DNA of 64,000 bases from Bacteroidales bacterium (GCA_029210565.1 JARGFQ010000006.1:1-64000), one strand, 5' to 3'. Positions 33,079 through 42,636 are shown, counted from the stretch's first letter. Notes: generated by a model not told the origin, from the sequence alone. A program made the numbers and translations.

Positions 33079-34803
33079 ATGACAGACTTTATACTCAGAA
33101 TTCCGGGGAAAATGCCAGTCTTGGGCTTGCAGGAGCTTTTTATAAAAAAGCCTTCGGATGTGATTTATTACAATGGCATAAACCAGGAATTGATTCTATG
33201 GGGTGATCCGGCAGGCGGAGAGGAGTTTGCCCGGAGTATTGACGGGGAGGTTACCCCTGAACAGATACTCTCACAGGTATACGGACATTACTATTTCCTG
33301 CTGCTCAATAAGACGGTGAGGGAGATCATTGCCGGCAACTCCGTCTTCAGCATATTGCCGGTCTATTATTATGAAACCAACGGCGAGGTCGTCCTCTCTG
33401 ACAACGCCATAGAGATGGGGAAGTACCTCGGATTGGAGTCGGTCTCCCGCCGGTTTATCCTTGAGACCATCCTGTTCAATTATCCCCTCTTCAATCAGAG
33501 CATAGTTGAAAGTGTAAAGCTGCTTCCCTCCAATTCATATATGAAAATCGGGCCGGGAGCTCTCAGCCTGGTAAAGCATACCTTTTTTGAGAACTATTTT
33601 TCCCAAAATCCCGTCCCCTGGAGGAAGGCAGCAAATGATACCAGCGATGCGTTTCTTGAGATGGCGCGGAAATATTTTCCCGGTGACCGGTATGTGAATG
33701 CCCTTACCGGGGGACTTGACAGCCGGACACTGGTAGCTGCGGGGCTTGCTGCCGGACGGAATATGCTTTGTTACAGTTTTGGGGCACCGGGATCAAAGGA
33801 TGTTGAGATTCCTGACAGGCTGACAGCGATAGCCGGCCTGCCATATGAAAAGATCTTGCTTGACGGTGATTATGCCAGAAACGATAGTCTTAAGAACGGT
33901 ATCGAGTTTGTTATGAATGCCTCAGGATCAGCCTCTTTTGCCCGGGGACATTACTTATATGCTGTCAGGGCTATGGCTAAGCATTCGCGTTATATGATAA
34001 CCGGCAATTTTGGAAGCGAACTGTTCAGGGCTGCCAATGTACGGGGTGTGGTGTTTCCGCCCAACCTGATATCAATGTTCAGCAGCGAGAGTCCTGAAGA
34101 AGCTTTTAAAATTATTGAGAGCAGCAGGGAATTCAATTCTCTCAGGATGGAAGGGTTTACCGCTGAGTGGGATCAGCTGAAACGGGATCTCAGGACTCTT
34201 CCCTGCTTTAACAGTGCATACAGCCACCTGACGCTCAATCAGAAGTTTTACCTGTTTGTTTTTGAAGAGGTCTTCCGAAAATATTTCGGGGCTGAGATGG
34301 TTAACCAGTTCAGATATCTGAGGAACCGTACACCCTATATTGATGCCGGATTCTTAAAAACCATCCTGGGTACAGGGTTTGCGGGTATCTACTCCGATTT
34401 CTTTGAGCGCAAACCGTTCAAAAGGTACAAGGGGCAGGTTTTATATGCACACATTATAAAGAAATCCCGCCCTGATCTGGGCAAGATAGTTACAGACAAG
34501 GGTTACTCTCCTAATGATCTGCTTACTCTCACCGGCAAGATAAATGTTATCAGGGGCTATCTGAAAAAGAAAATCAATAAAGCCAATGCTCTTGCAGATC
34601 CATACAGTGTAGACCTGGCATTCAGGCACAATATCGGGTTCTGGAAACAGGTCCCCGTTGATTTTGAGTTATTCAAACCGGATTTTTTGACCGATGCTGA
34701 ATTTGCCCGGCCGGACGGGCATCTTATCATGGTCCTCAGTCTCTCCCTTGCAAAGGTGGTGGCGGAGGGAAGAGAGGTTCCCGGATGGACCGGAGACAGA
34801 TAA
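33079..34803 (+). CDS. Asparagine-synthase-like protein lacking the amidotransferase cysteine
   Basis: A 574-aa protein of the asparagine-synthase fold. The first part resembles the glutaminase-like N-terminal domain (QVYGHYYFLLLNKTVREIIA and the following PVYYYETNGEVVLSDNAIEM), but the protein begins MTDFILRI and lacks the Cys2 nucleophile of true glutamine amidotransferases. The synthase domain has the PP-loop-type motif ALTGGLDSRTLVAAGLAAGR at about residues 209-228 and GNFGSELFR near 313. Such proteins occur in exopolysaccharide loci, including exosortase-associated ones, where they are thought to add amide or amino-acid groups. It could use ammonia or an amine directly. The substrate is unknown. 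Confidence 0.82.
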   Translation: MTDFILRIPGKMPVLGLQELFIKKPSDVIYYNGINQELILWGDPAGGEEFARSIDGEVTPEQILSQVYGHYYFLLLNKTVREIIAGNSVFSILPVYYYETNGEVVLSDNAIEMGKYLGLESVSRRFILETILFNYPLFNQSIVESVKLLPSNSYMKIGPGALSLVKHTFFENYFSQNPVPWRKAANDTSDAFLEMARKYFPGDRYVNALTGGLDSRTLVAAGLAAGRNMLCYSFGAPGSKDVEIPDRLTAIAGLPYEKILLDGDYARNDSLKNGIEFVMNASGSASFARGHYLYAVRAMAKHSRYMITGNFGSELFRAANVRGVVFPPNLISMFSSESPEEAFKIIESSREFNSLRMEGFTAEWDQLKRDLRTLPCFNSAYSHLTLNQKFYLFVFEEVFRKYFGAEMVNQFRYLRNRTPYIDAGFLKTILGTGFAGIYSDFFERKPFKRYKGQVLYAHIIKKSRPDLGKIVTDKGYSPNDLLTLTGKINVIRGYLKKKINKANALADPYSVDLAFRHNIGFWKQVPVDFELFKPDFLTDAEFARPDGHLIMVLSLSLAKVVAEGREVPGWTGDR

Positions 34804-34893
34804 TTATAGCGGCTGAGAAAGAAGACTTTCCGGAGATAAGACGTACCCGGTGAATTACCAGACTCAATACTTCATATCAGATCAACCAGGCGA

Positions 34894-36231
34894 ATGACCA
34901 GGCTAAGTATTCTCATATCGGATATCCTGAAAGGGCAGAACACCCTGCATTACCTGAGGCATTTTGAGAGCTTCAGGGATGCCCCGCGGGAGAAGATAGA
35001 AGCCTATCAGCTTGAGAGGCTGAAGGAGCTGCTGGCTCACTGTGAGCAGAATGTGCCTTTTTACAGGAAGAGATTCAGGGAGTGCGGCTTCTCTGCCGGT
35101 GATTTTTCATCGGTGGAGCAGATGAAGCAGATCCCTCCTCTCACCAGGCAGGATCTTCAGGAAAGCTGGCAGGATATCATAGCTGACAATTACAGGGGAA
35201 AGAAGCTCTATACCGGGTCGTCAGGTGGCTCAACAGGTCAGCCGGTCTCTTACAGGAAGGACCGCGATGCCACCAGTGCCGGCCAGGCAGCCCATCTCCT
35301 GGGGTGGTCTCTTTCAGGATGGAAGATGTCAATGAAAGGCCTGCATATCTGGGGTAACCCGGCGACTGTCAATGAGGAGTGGGGGAGGCTCTCATCGAAA
35401 CTTAAAGCAAGGATTTTCAGGCACCATAAATTCCCTGCTTATCGGCTGCATGACAGCGACAGGCTTAATGAGCTTTATCAGATCATAAAAAAAGAGAGGT
35501 ATGATTACCTTGATGGCTACACCAATGCGATCTTTCATTTTGCAGAATATCTTAAAGCCGGCGGTCTCACTTTTGACCACAAGATCAGGTATGTGCTGAC
35601 GACGGCAGAGAACCTGCATGACTTTCAGAGGAAAACGATTGAGGAGACGATTGCCCCCGTCTATGATACCTACGGTTGCAGCGAGATAAACAGCATTGCC
35701 TATGAGTGTGCCCGGTGCAGGAGGTATCATATCATTGATCCGCATGTATGTGTGGAATTCGGGGAGCCTCTTGACAGTTTAGGCACTTCCCCACTGATGA
35801 TCACCGACCTTGACAATTTTGCCTTCCCCCTGGTACGTTACATGAACGGGGACCTTGGCATTCCAGGCGTAGCTGACAGAGGAGAGTGTGGCCTTAATTT
35901 TTCTGTCATGGCAGCAGTATCAGGCAGGGAGACAGACCTGATAAAACTGAAGGATGGCGGGGTACTGTCAGTGCCGAGTTTCTTCGGCAGCATGCTTCTC
36001 AGGAAAGTCAACGGGCTCATTCAGTACCAGGTTGAAAAGGTGAGTGAGGATATGCTGAACATTAACCTTGTAACCGGGGAGAGGTTTACCCCGGATGACC
36101 TGAAGATCATTGAGTCGGCACTGGATGAGTACATCAGGGGCCGTATCGGGTATGAGATCAGGTTTGTCGATGCAATTGATGTGTCGGGCAGCGGGAAATT
36201 CAAGCTCGTTGTTGACAGAAGCGGACAATAA
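34894..36231 (+). CDS. CapK-like adenylate-forming enzyme (phenylacetate-CoA ligase family)
   Basis: A 445-aa member of the phenylacetate-CoA-ligase/CapK branch of adenylate-forming enzymes. The phosphate loop is TGSSGGSTGQPVSYRKDRDA (about residues 109-128). DTYGCSEINSIAYEC (about 258-272) corresponds to the adenine/acyl pocket, and DLDNFAFPLVRYMNGDLG carries the hinge aspartate. It likely activates a carboxylic acid as an acyl-adenylate and transfers it, in capsule loci probably to a sugar or amine. The ATP-dependent amide-forming genes around it point the same way. There is no carrier-protein gene nearby. Confidence 0.85.
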   Translation: MTRLSILISDILKGQNTLHYLRHFESFRDAPREKIEAYQLERLKELLAHCEQNVPFYRKRFRECGFSAGDFSSVEQMKQIPPLTRQDLQESWQDIIADNYRGKKLYTGSSGGSTGQPVSYRKDRDATSAGQAAHLLGWSLSGWKMSMKGLHIWGNPATVNEEWGRLSSKLKARIFRHHKFPAYRLHDSDRLNELYQIIKKERYDYLDGYTNAIFHFAEYLKAGGLTFDHKIRYVLTTAENLHDFQRKTIEETIAPVYDTYGCSEINSIAYECARCRRYHIIDPHVCVEFGEPLDSLGTSPLMITDLDNFAFPLVRYMNGDLGIPGVADRGECGLNFSVMAAVSGRETDLIKLKDGGVLSVPSFFGSMLLRKVNGLIQYQVEKVSEDMLNINLVTGERFTPDDLKIIESALDEYIRGRIGYEIRFVDAIDVSGSGKFKLVVDRSGQ

Positions 36232-36371
36232 TCCGGAAGTACAATTCCGGTTCTCATAAGAGGGTAATAATCAGAAAGTGCATTTTTATTGCCGGCGGAC
36301 CGGGTGCAAGTGATGTCTCTGATGATGACTGGCGCAGGCAATAATCGGAGAATGATTGTAATGATCAAGAG

Positions 36372-37292
36372 GTGAAAGTACTGTTTGTATCAAGCGGCAG
36401 GAATAAGCAGCCCGGGGTGATAGTCTTCAGCCAGGGAGAGTCGTTGAAGAGGGAAGGCATTGCCGTGGACTATCTGCTGGCCGGTCCCGGTCCGGCGGGC
36501 TACCTGTCAGCTGTCGTGAGGATAAGGAGAGCATGGAAGAGAGGAGATTATGACCTGGTACATGCCCATTACAGCCTGAGTGCCTTTGCGGCCTCACTGG
36601 CAGGACGCTTTCCGCTGGTAGTCTCACTGATGGGATCTGATCTGCATATGTCAGGGGTGATGCGCACGATAATCCGGTCGCTTTACCGTCACAGGTGGGG
36701 AGCCACCATTGTCAAGTCGTTGCAGATGAAAGAGCTGATGAAGCTGTCAGAGGCCGAGGTCGTTCCAAACGGTGTTGATACAGAGCTGTTCCGGCCTCTT
36801 TCAAAGACAGAAGCGAGGGAATTTCCCGGATATCCTGTTGCCGGAAAGCTTGTGCTGTTCGGTTCATCACCCGACCGACGCGAAAAGAATGCTGTCCTGG
36901 CCCGTGAGGCGGTTGCCCTGCTGCATGACCCTGATGTTGAGCTCAGGTATCTTTCGGGAGTACCGCACGAGCATGTTCCTTACTGGCTGAATGCCGCGGA
37001 TGTGCTGCTGCTGACATCCACACGGGAGGGCAGTCCCAATGTTGTTAAGGAGGCAATGGCCTGCAACTGTCCTGTTGTCTCTACGGAGGTCGGGGATGTC
37101 AGGTGGCTGTTCGGAGAGACCGGAGGTTACTTCATCACCTCGAACGATGCGGGGGATGTTGCAGCTAAGCTCCGGGCGGCGCTGGATTTGAGTGGCAGGA
37201 CTGAAGGCAGGGAGAGGATCATGAAGCTTGAGCTTGATTCAGGATCGGTTGCAGCACGAATAAAGTCAATATATGAAAGAGTCGTTTCCTGA
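36372..37292 (+). CDS. GT4-family glycosyltransferase
   Basis: A 306-aa GT-B transferase. It starts at a GTG (MKVLFVSSGRNKQPGVIVFS), which fits the family's N-terminal strand and glycine loop better than any downstream ATG. Other family segments are YDLVHAHYSLSAFAASLAGR and the C-terminal ADVLLLTSTREGSPNVVKEA, carrying the E-x7-E-like nucleotide-sugar motif. It overlaps the ATP-grasp gene by 20 bp. It is shorter than typical 370-aa members because the interdomain region is compact. Donor and acceptor are unknown. Confidence 0.87.
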   Translation: MKVLFVSSGRNKQPGVIVFSQGESLKREGIAVDYLLAGPGPAGYLSAVVRIRRAWKRGDYDLVHAHYSLSAFAASLAGRFPLVVSLMGSDLHMSGVMRTIIRSLYRHRWGATIVKSLQMKELMKLSEAEVVPNGVDTELFRPLSKTEAREFPGYPVAGKLVLFGSSPDRREKNAVLAREAVALLHDPDVELRYLSGVPHEHVPYWLNAADVLLLTSTREGSPNVVKEAMACNCPVVSTEVGDVRWLFGETGGYFITSNDAGDVAAKLRAALDLSGRTEGRERIMKLELDSGSVAARIKSIYERVVS

Positions 37293-38430
37293 CAGTGCAT
37301 GCGGAGCCATTGTGCTGGGCGGTCACGTTCAGGCCCTGGGCATAGTGAGGATCCTCGGAAAGAGAGGCATCCCGGTGGTTGTGATTGACGCAACCGGACG
37401 ATGCATTGCACGGAGGTCAAAGTATTGCACGGCCTTTTACAGGGTGCAGAATGAAGGTCTGGAGGAGTTCCTGAAAGGACAGCGATGCATATCGCAGTAC
37501 AGCGGATGGGTGATCTTCCCGACAAACGATTTTCACGTCAGGATACTGTCGGTGAACAGGGAGGAGCTGAGCCTGCATTACATTGTGAGCACCGACAGGA
37601 AGGAGGTTGTTGACATTTTTTACAATAAGATAAATACATACCGGCTGGCGAGCCGGATAGGCATTCCCATACCTGCAACCTTTTACCCGGCCGGGAAGGA
37701 GGAGCTGGATGATCCGGAAATTCCCTTCCCCTGTATTGTCAAGCCGGCGGTGATGTTTGATTTTTACCGCAAGGCCGGAAAGAAGGTTTTCCTGTGTAGG
37801 GACCGTGAAGAGCTGAAGGCTGCCTACGCAAAGGCGCTCACCTTTATCCCTGCAGAAGAGATAATCATCCAGGAGGTGATCCCGGGTGACGGGCGCGACC
37901 AGTTCTCAGCCTGTTTTCTGTTTTCAGGAGGACGCTCCCTGGTAAAGCTGACGGCCTGCCGGATGCGGCAGCATCCTGTTGATTTCGGTAATGCAACCAC
38001 ATATGCCGAGGTTACCGGTCAGCCGGAGCCGGCGGAATACGGGGAGCGGCTCCTTGAGGCTGCCGGGTATAACGGTCTCTGTGAGGTGGAGTTCAAGAGG
38101 GATGTGAGGGACGGAACCTTCAGGCTGCTGGAGGTCAATCCGCGTACCTGGAAATGGCATCTCATTGCAGAGAAGACAGAAACTCCTTTCATACCTCTAT
38201 GGTTTGACCTCCTTCGGGGAAAAGAACCGGAACCGGTAATCGGTTATCAGCGGGCATCGTTCTGTCATGCGGCCACAGACCTGCCGATAAGGCTGGTGTT
38301 GTTATTCAGGGGGGCAGGATACTGGAGCAGGAAGATAAGACCTGTACAGAATGCCGTATGGTCATCAGATGATCCGGCTCCGTGGTTTTATGAAAAACTT
38401 TTTCTCATTGATTATCTGAAGAACCGATAG
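37273..38430 (+). CDS. ATP-grasp protein, carboxylate-amine ligase-like
   Basis: A 385-aa ATP-grasp protein. The N-terminus CGAIVLGGHVQALGIVRILG forms a Rossmann-like lobe; the ATP-binding part has FPCIVKPAVMFDFYRKAGKK and EIIIQEVIPGDGRDQFSACF, and the metal site is in CEVEFKRDVRDGTFRLLEVN (about 267-286), followed by PRTWKWH. It differs in detail from the ATP-grasp at 23820 and is not a recent copy. The C-terminal extension (about 310-385) is Arg/Trp-rich. The gene abuts the decarboxylase-like gene, so the two may act in sequence. Such proteins in glycan loci often add an amino acid; this is inferred. Confidence 0.83.
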   Translation: MKESFPDSACGAIVLGGHVQALGIVRILGKRGIPVVVIDATGRCIARRSKYCTAFYRVQNEGLEEFLKGQRCISQYSGWVIFPTNDFHVRILSVNREELSLHYIVSTDRKEVVDIFYNKINTYRLASRIGIPIPATFYPAGKEELDDPEIPFPCIVKPAVMFDFYRKAGKKVFLCRDREELKAAYAKALTFIPAEEIIIQEVIPGDGRDQFSACFLFSGGRSLVKLTACRMRQHPVDFGNATTYAEVTGQPEPAEYGERLLEAAGYNGLCEVEFKRDVRDGTFRLLEVNPRTWKWHLIAEKTETPFIPLWFDLLRGKEPEPVIGYQRASFCHAATDLPIRLVLLFRGAGYWSRKIRPVQNAVWSSDDPAPWFYEKLFLIDYLKNR

Positions 38431-39246
38431 ATGAACCAGATTATCATTTTCCTGATATTTCTGTCCGTCGCACTCGTGTGCAGCACCCTGCTCTATGCAT
38501 GGTTACGCCAAAAGACAAAGATAGGTGCCAGGTACCTCTACCTTGACAATCCTGTTACAGCACTCCTCTCTGCTTTGATTGCATTTGGAGTGTACAGGCT
38601 GCAGCATAGTCAGGGATATCTGATACGTGCGCTGATGATGATAGCCTCTGTAGGTGGCATTGCTTTCCTGCTTACCATGATACGCTTCTGGAGGACGCCG
38701 CGAAGGAGAGTATCTGCCGGTCCAGGCCAGGTGGTATCACCTGCTGACGGAAATATTATTTATATAAAAGAACTGATCAACGGCGAGTGCCCCGTGGCGA
38801 TTAAGCTTCACAGGTTCTCAAAGCTCGAGGAGCTTGTCAAAACCCCTTTGCTCAGCGGGCAGGGGTTGCATATAGGCATAAATATGACACCTTTTGATGT
38901 ACACAAAAACTGTGCTCCGATATCCGGCAAGATAATACTGAACCGGCACTTCAGCGGGAAGTTCTACTCTCTGAAGGATTTCAGGGCGCAGACCGAGAAT
39001 GAAAGGAACACATACATAATCAGGAATGACGAACTGGAGGTTGGAGTAGTTCAGATAGCCTCCAGGCTGGTGAGGAGGATTGATTCCTATGTAAAAACAG
39101 GGGATGAAGTCAGGCAGGGTGAGTGGATCGGCATGATCCGTTTCGGAAGCCAGGTTGACGTAATTCTGCCGGCCGGTTACAGGCCTGCGGTAAGCATCGG
39201 AGAGCAGGTCTATGCAGCAAAAACCATTTTAGCCGAAAAAGGATGA
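38431..39246 (+). CDS. Phosphatidylserine decarboxylase-like protein
   Basis: A 271-aa membrane-associated protein. Two hydrophobic N-terminal segments (about residues 3-23 and 65-87) precede the decarboxylase part beginning VVSPADGNIIYIKEL. GLHIGINMTPFDVHKNCAP is the conserved His-containing region, and RFGSQVDVILP near the C-terminus carries the Gly-Ser at which the proenzyme self-cleaves to form the pyruvoyl group, as in the short PSD-A type. It normally makes phosphatidylethanolamine from phosphatidylserine. No PS synthase is adjacent; it instead starts directly after an ATP-grasp gene and overlaps DUF354 by 4 bp, so a role in decarboxylating a serine- or amino-acid-linked glycan or glycolipid is possible. 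Confidence 0.85.
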   Translation: MNQIIIFLIFLSVALVCSTLLYAWLRQKTKIGARYLYLDNPVTALLSALIAFGVYRLQHSQGYLIRALMMIASVGGIAFLLTMIRFWRTPRRRVSAGPGQVVSPADGNIIYIKELINGECPVAIKLHRFSKLEELVKTPLLSGQGLHIGINMTPFDVHKNCAPISGKIILNRHFSGKFYSLKDFRAQTENERNTYIIRNDELEVGVVQIASRLVRRIDSYVKTGDEVRQGEWIGMIRFGSQVDVILPAGYRPAVSIGEQVYAAKTILAEKG

Positions 39247-40352
39247 GGATACTGATTGACATAGGCCATCCCGCGCATGTTCATCTCTTTCGTCATTTCT
39301 ATAATGAGATGAAGCAGAGAGGGCATGATATGTCCGTGACCGTGAAGGAGATTGCCTCTGCCCGTCAGTTGCTTGACCTTTATAACATACCCTTCATAAC
39401 ATTGGGTTTCAAGTCAGACAGTCTGCTTAAGAAAGCCTTCAACCAGCTCATTTACGACCTGCGAATGCTCAGGCTGGTGCAGAGGTCCGGGACGGAGATC
39501 GGGATAGGCTCTTCTCTGACTATAGCGCATGTGTCGCGGATGTCACGCATGAAGTCGGTGATGCTTGATGATGATGATGATGCCGTGGAGCCTTTGATTA
39601 CTTCAGTCGGGCACCCGTTCACCGACCTGGTGGTTTCACCTGACTCGCTGCAGGGAAGGAGGAAGAAGAAGGGGACCATTTTTTATCCGGGGTATCATGA
39701 GCTTGCCTACCTGCACCCCCGGCGGTTTACCCCTGACGCGTCCGTTCCGGAGGAGGCCGGACTGCCAGAGGGTGAACCTTATTTTGTGCTCAGATTCAAC
39801 GCCTTCAAAGCCCACCATGACAGGGGAGCCAAGGGCCTCAGTGATGAGCAGAAGCTGCAGCTTGTAACATTGCTGAAGAGCTACGGCAGGGTGGTCATCA
39901 CAACCGAGAAGGAGACAGCGCCCGAATTTGCAGGATACAGGCTATCCGTCTCTCCCGAGAAAATCCACTCGCTGCTCTGGTATTCGACAATGTATATAGG
40001 CGACAGCCAGACGATGGCGTCAGAGGCTGCTGTTCTCGGTGTGCCGTCGCTGCGTTGTAACAGCTTTGCCGGCCTGCTCTCATCCCTTGAGGAGGAGGAG
40101 AAGAGGTACGGTCTCACCTATGCCTTCACACCGGATGATTTTGAGAGGCTGCTGGAGAAAGTGAAAGAACTCCTTGCCAAACCTGACCTGAGGGCTGAGT
40201 GGCAGAGCAGGCGGAAGGCAATGCTTGCCGACAAGATAGATGTCACTGCCTTCCTGGTATGGCTGGTGGAGGGATATCCTGAGAGTGTGCGGATGATCCG
40301 GAACGACAACGACTATCTGGATAGATTTGGCGCTTCAGCGGTCAAAGTATGA
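39243..40352 (+). CDS. DUF354 domain protein, GT-B-like
   Basis: A 369-aa protein of the DUF354 family, which has a glycosyltransferase-B-like fold related to MurG and UDP-GlcNAc 2-epimerase. The start MRILIDIGHPAHVHLFRHFY is the family signature. VTEKETA-like and IYIGDSQTMASEAAVLGVPS-like segments match the donor-binding half (seen here as VVITTEKETAPEF, and MYIGDSQTMASEAAVLGVPS). It is the last gene of the glycan run, overlapping the decarboxylase-like gene by 4 bp. Catalytic activity of this family has rarely been shown, so a transferase role is likely but inferred. Confidence 0.85.
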   Translation: MRILIDIGHPAHVHLFRHFYNEMKQRGHDMSVTVKEIASARQLLDLYNIPFITLGFKSDSLLKKAFNQLIYDLRMLRLVQRSGTEIGIGSSLTIAHVSRMSRMKSVMLDDDDDAVEPLITSVGHPFTDLVVSPDSLQGRRKKKGTIFYPGYHELAYLHPRRFTPDASVPEEAGLPEGEPYFVLRFNAFKAHHDRGAKGLSDEQKLQLVTLLKSYGRVVITTEKETAPEFAGYRLSVSPEKIHSLLWYSTMYIGDSQTMASEAAVLGVPSLRCNSFAGLLSSLEEEEKRYGLTYAFTPDDFERLLEKVKELLAKPDLRAEWQSRRKAMLADKIDVTAFLVWLVEGYPESVRMIRNDNDYLDRFGASAVKV

Positions 40353-40419
40353 GTCAGAGGTAACATTGCAACCTTTTTGTCGTAAAAGTTGTTATAGACA
40401 CACAAATGCAGAAAAAACA

Positions 40420-41595
40420 ATGAAAAAATTTATACTTCTTCAATTGCTGACGGTTTTGCTAATAACCGCTACGGGACAGATGGCTGCCGCTCAGGACAAT
40501 GCATATCTTAATTATGTAACGACCGATTCAGCGTATGTGTACAGATGGGATATGACCGCTTCGCACTGGGTGCTGAACCAGGTTCAGTATTACAGCTACA
40601 CTGAAGGCAGGCTGACATCCTTGATTACAAGGAACCATGAGACCGGAGCGGATGTTGCCCTGTCGGAGTATGTATATGACAGTTCCGGACGGCGTGAGAG
40701 CTCCACCAATTATACGTGGGCCGGTACCTGGGTACCGGCAACGCGTTACCTGAATGAATACGACCTTCTGGGCAGGACGAGTTCCATCAGACTGCAAAAG
40801 TGGGTTAACGGTGAATGGGTTGAGGAGAGGCTTCAGCAAAACTATCAGTATGACGCGTATAACAGGCTGATTGGCTATGAAACAATATACTGGAGGAATA
40901 ATGCCTGGACTCTTCCTACGGTGAACGAACAATTCTACAATGAGTTGGGTAAGCTTGAGAGCATTGTGGCCACAAGGCCGGGAGGTGCCATTGACTTCCG
41001 CATAATTTATGAATACAATGACAAAGGGCTTATGACGCAATTTTATACGCAATATCCTGCTGGGGGCGAATGGAGCAACTGGAATCTCCGGACCATTCAA
41101 TACAATAAATGTGGCAGGAAGACCGGTCAGACAAATTATACGGGGGAGGGCCCCGATTGGAATCCATCAACCATGACAGAGTGGTTCAGTTCATTCAACA
41201 AGGACCTTTATCCGGGGAAGGAGGTTCCTGTTTGTCACAAGGGTCACACTCTGTGGGTCTCTCCTGAAGCCCTGGCGGCACACCTGCGGCGGGGCGACTG
41301 TCTGGGAGAATGCCTTTACGAGAGGGAAACACCTCGGGCCAAGGACAGAGGGCTGCTATTTACCATTTTCCCCAATCCTGCCACGGAGATGATCACCATC
41401 CGTTTCAGTCCGGATCTTTGCTGTGAACAGATGAGAGTTGAGCTTACTGATTTTTCAGGCAAATTGGTGAAGACCTATCCTGTCAGTGACAACTCTGACC
41501 TTGTCATTGAAAGAGGTAAGCTTAAGTCGGGCTACTACAATCTCAGTCTCATAATCGGCAAGGAGTCCTACAGTCAGACTTTCATCTTCGAATAG
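40420..41595 (+). CDS. Secreted YD-repeat-like protein with T9SS type A sorting domain
   Basis: A 391-aa exported protein from the ATG at 40420; the frame reaches back to 40327, inside DUF354, but only the later start gives a signal peptide (MKKFILLQLLTVLLITATGQ). The mature part has YD-repeat-like strands (YVYDSSGRRESSTNYTW, EYDLLGRTSSIRLQKW, YQYDAYNRLIGYETIYW). Near residue 270 it has the motif VCHKGHTLWVSPEALAAHLR, then GDCLGEC, which recurs in Bacteroidetes surface proteins and may bind metal or form disulfides. The last 75 residues (FTIFPNPATEMITIRF to YSQTFIFE) are a T9SS type A tail. It is a surface protein, partner unknown. Confidence 0.85.
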   Translation: MKKFILLQLLTVLLITATGQMAAAQDNAYLNYVTTDSAYVYRWDMTASHWVLNQVQYYSYTEGRLTSLITRNHETGADVALSEYVYDSSGRRESSTNYTWAGTWVPATRYLNEYDLLGRTSSIRLQKWVNGEWVEERLQQNYQYDAYNRLIGYETIYWRNNAWTLPTVNEQFYNELGKLESIVATRPGGAIDFRIIYEYNDKGLMTQFYTQYPAGGEWSNWNLRTIQYNKCGRKTGQTNYTGEGPDWNPSTMTEWFSSFNKDLYPGKEVPVCHKGHTLWVSPEALAAHLRRGDCLGECLYERETPRAKDRGLLFTIFPNPATEMITIRFSPDLCCEQMRVELTDFSGKLVKTYPVSDNSDLVIERGKLKSGYYNLSLIIGKESYSQTFIFE

Positions 41596-42388
41596 CAGAT
41601 CTGGTTATCAGGCCTTTGCCTGTATTCTTGATATTTTGCCATATCAATTCCCTCAGCCAGGGCAACAGTTTGTCATCCCATCGCTGAGGGTGAAGGGTAA
41701 GCAATATTCTGGAAGGCACTACTCCGGCGGTAACCGCATCGAGAATATCGAAAGTCGAGCGGAATACCGGGTGTCTCATTGCGGGTTCTGCTTTGCCGGC
41801 ATCTGATTCGTTGCCGGCCGGGGTCACACGGTCACGGATGCTGTACCTCTCCCCGTCCCATCTTCTTCCGGTATCAGTCAGATAAAGAACCTCCCTGAAG
41901 TCAATGTCAAGGTAGGGCTCTCCACTGATCCCAAAATCCCTGTAATCATATTTCACCCACAGTTTCCGGTTGTCATATTTTGACAGAGGGCTGCCATGCA
42001 TGCATATCGTTTCTATGGGGACGAGCCGGCGGAGCTTTGCCAGGTTCTGTTCAAAAAGCCTGATTGCCTGATTATAATCACCGCGTGCAGCGGCCAGGTC
42101 TTCATAATGGTAGCCAATCTCATGACCGAGATGGCTTATCTCCCTTATTATACCTTCGTCATAGCTTCCCCGGACTGAACGGAAATAATAGGTACCCCGG
42201 ATACCCAACCGGTTTTCCATATCAGCGCACTGCAGGGAATTCTTATTACGCGCATCGACATCATGCCTGAGGATCAGGCATTTACCTTCGTGATCCCGAA
42301 AAGCCTCTGCCACAGGTATGAAGTTATAACCCGAGTTCTTCAGGGAAGAAAAGAGCCGGTTCAGAGTATCGAAGGTAAAGTCGCGCAT
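41582..42388 (-). CDS. Polysaccharide-deacetylase-like protein (NodB-related)
   Basis: A 268-aa protein whose core matches NodB-like hydrolases: CLILRHDVDARNKNSLQCAD contains the HDVD metal-binding aspartates, GIRGTYYFRSVRGSYDEGII follows, and GHEIGYHYEDLAAARGDYNQ carries the conserved histidines. It lacks a signal peptide and is shorter than the 31912 deacetylase, with which it shares little else. The gene is convergent with the T9SS protein gene and overlaps it by 14 bp. Similar proteins sit at the edges of exopolysaccharide loci. The substrate is unknown. Confidence 0.8.
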   Translation of the reverse strand: MRDFTFDTLNRLFSSLKNSGYNFIPVAEAFRDHEGKCLILRHDVDARNKNSLQCADMENRLGIRGTYYFRSVRGSYDEGIIREISHLGHEIGYHYEDLAAARGDYNQAIRLFEQNLAKLRRLVPIETICMHGSPLSKYDNRKLWVKYDYRDFGISGEPYLDIDFREVLYLTDTGRRWDGERYSIRDRVTPAGNESDAGKAEPAMRHPVFRSTFDILDAVTAGVVPSRILLTLHPQRWDDKLLPWLRELIWQNIKNTGKGLITRSAIRR

Positions 42389-42636
42389 GGTCTTGTTCCG
42401 GTGTCAAAAGTATAAAATTAACCCTTCAGGCTGGCTTACCGGCAGTGCCGGTATGGCCTCAGGAGACAAATTAATGCATTAAACCGATTAAAATGTATCC
42501 ATTTACTAAATAAACCGTTAAACAATTAGTTTATAGTATATAGTAATTCACACCATGCAACCATATGATCTGACCCATGGTAATTTGATCAGGATGCAGG
42601 GTAATTTTTTTTAGGGTGTAAATAACAGAACCTGAC

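Noticed and set aside
19395..40352. Exosortase/PEP-CTERM polysaccharide locus
   Set aside because: The AsnB-like and CapK-like genes resemble such loci, but no exosortase, PEP-CTERM protein or export-chain genes are seen.
42389..42636. Promoter of the giant gene
   Set aside because: The spacer is AT-rich, but no TAnnTTTG box at a sensible distance is found; TAATTTG near 42579 is one base short of the consensus.
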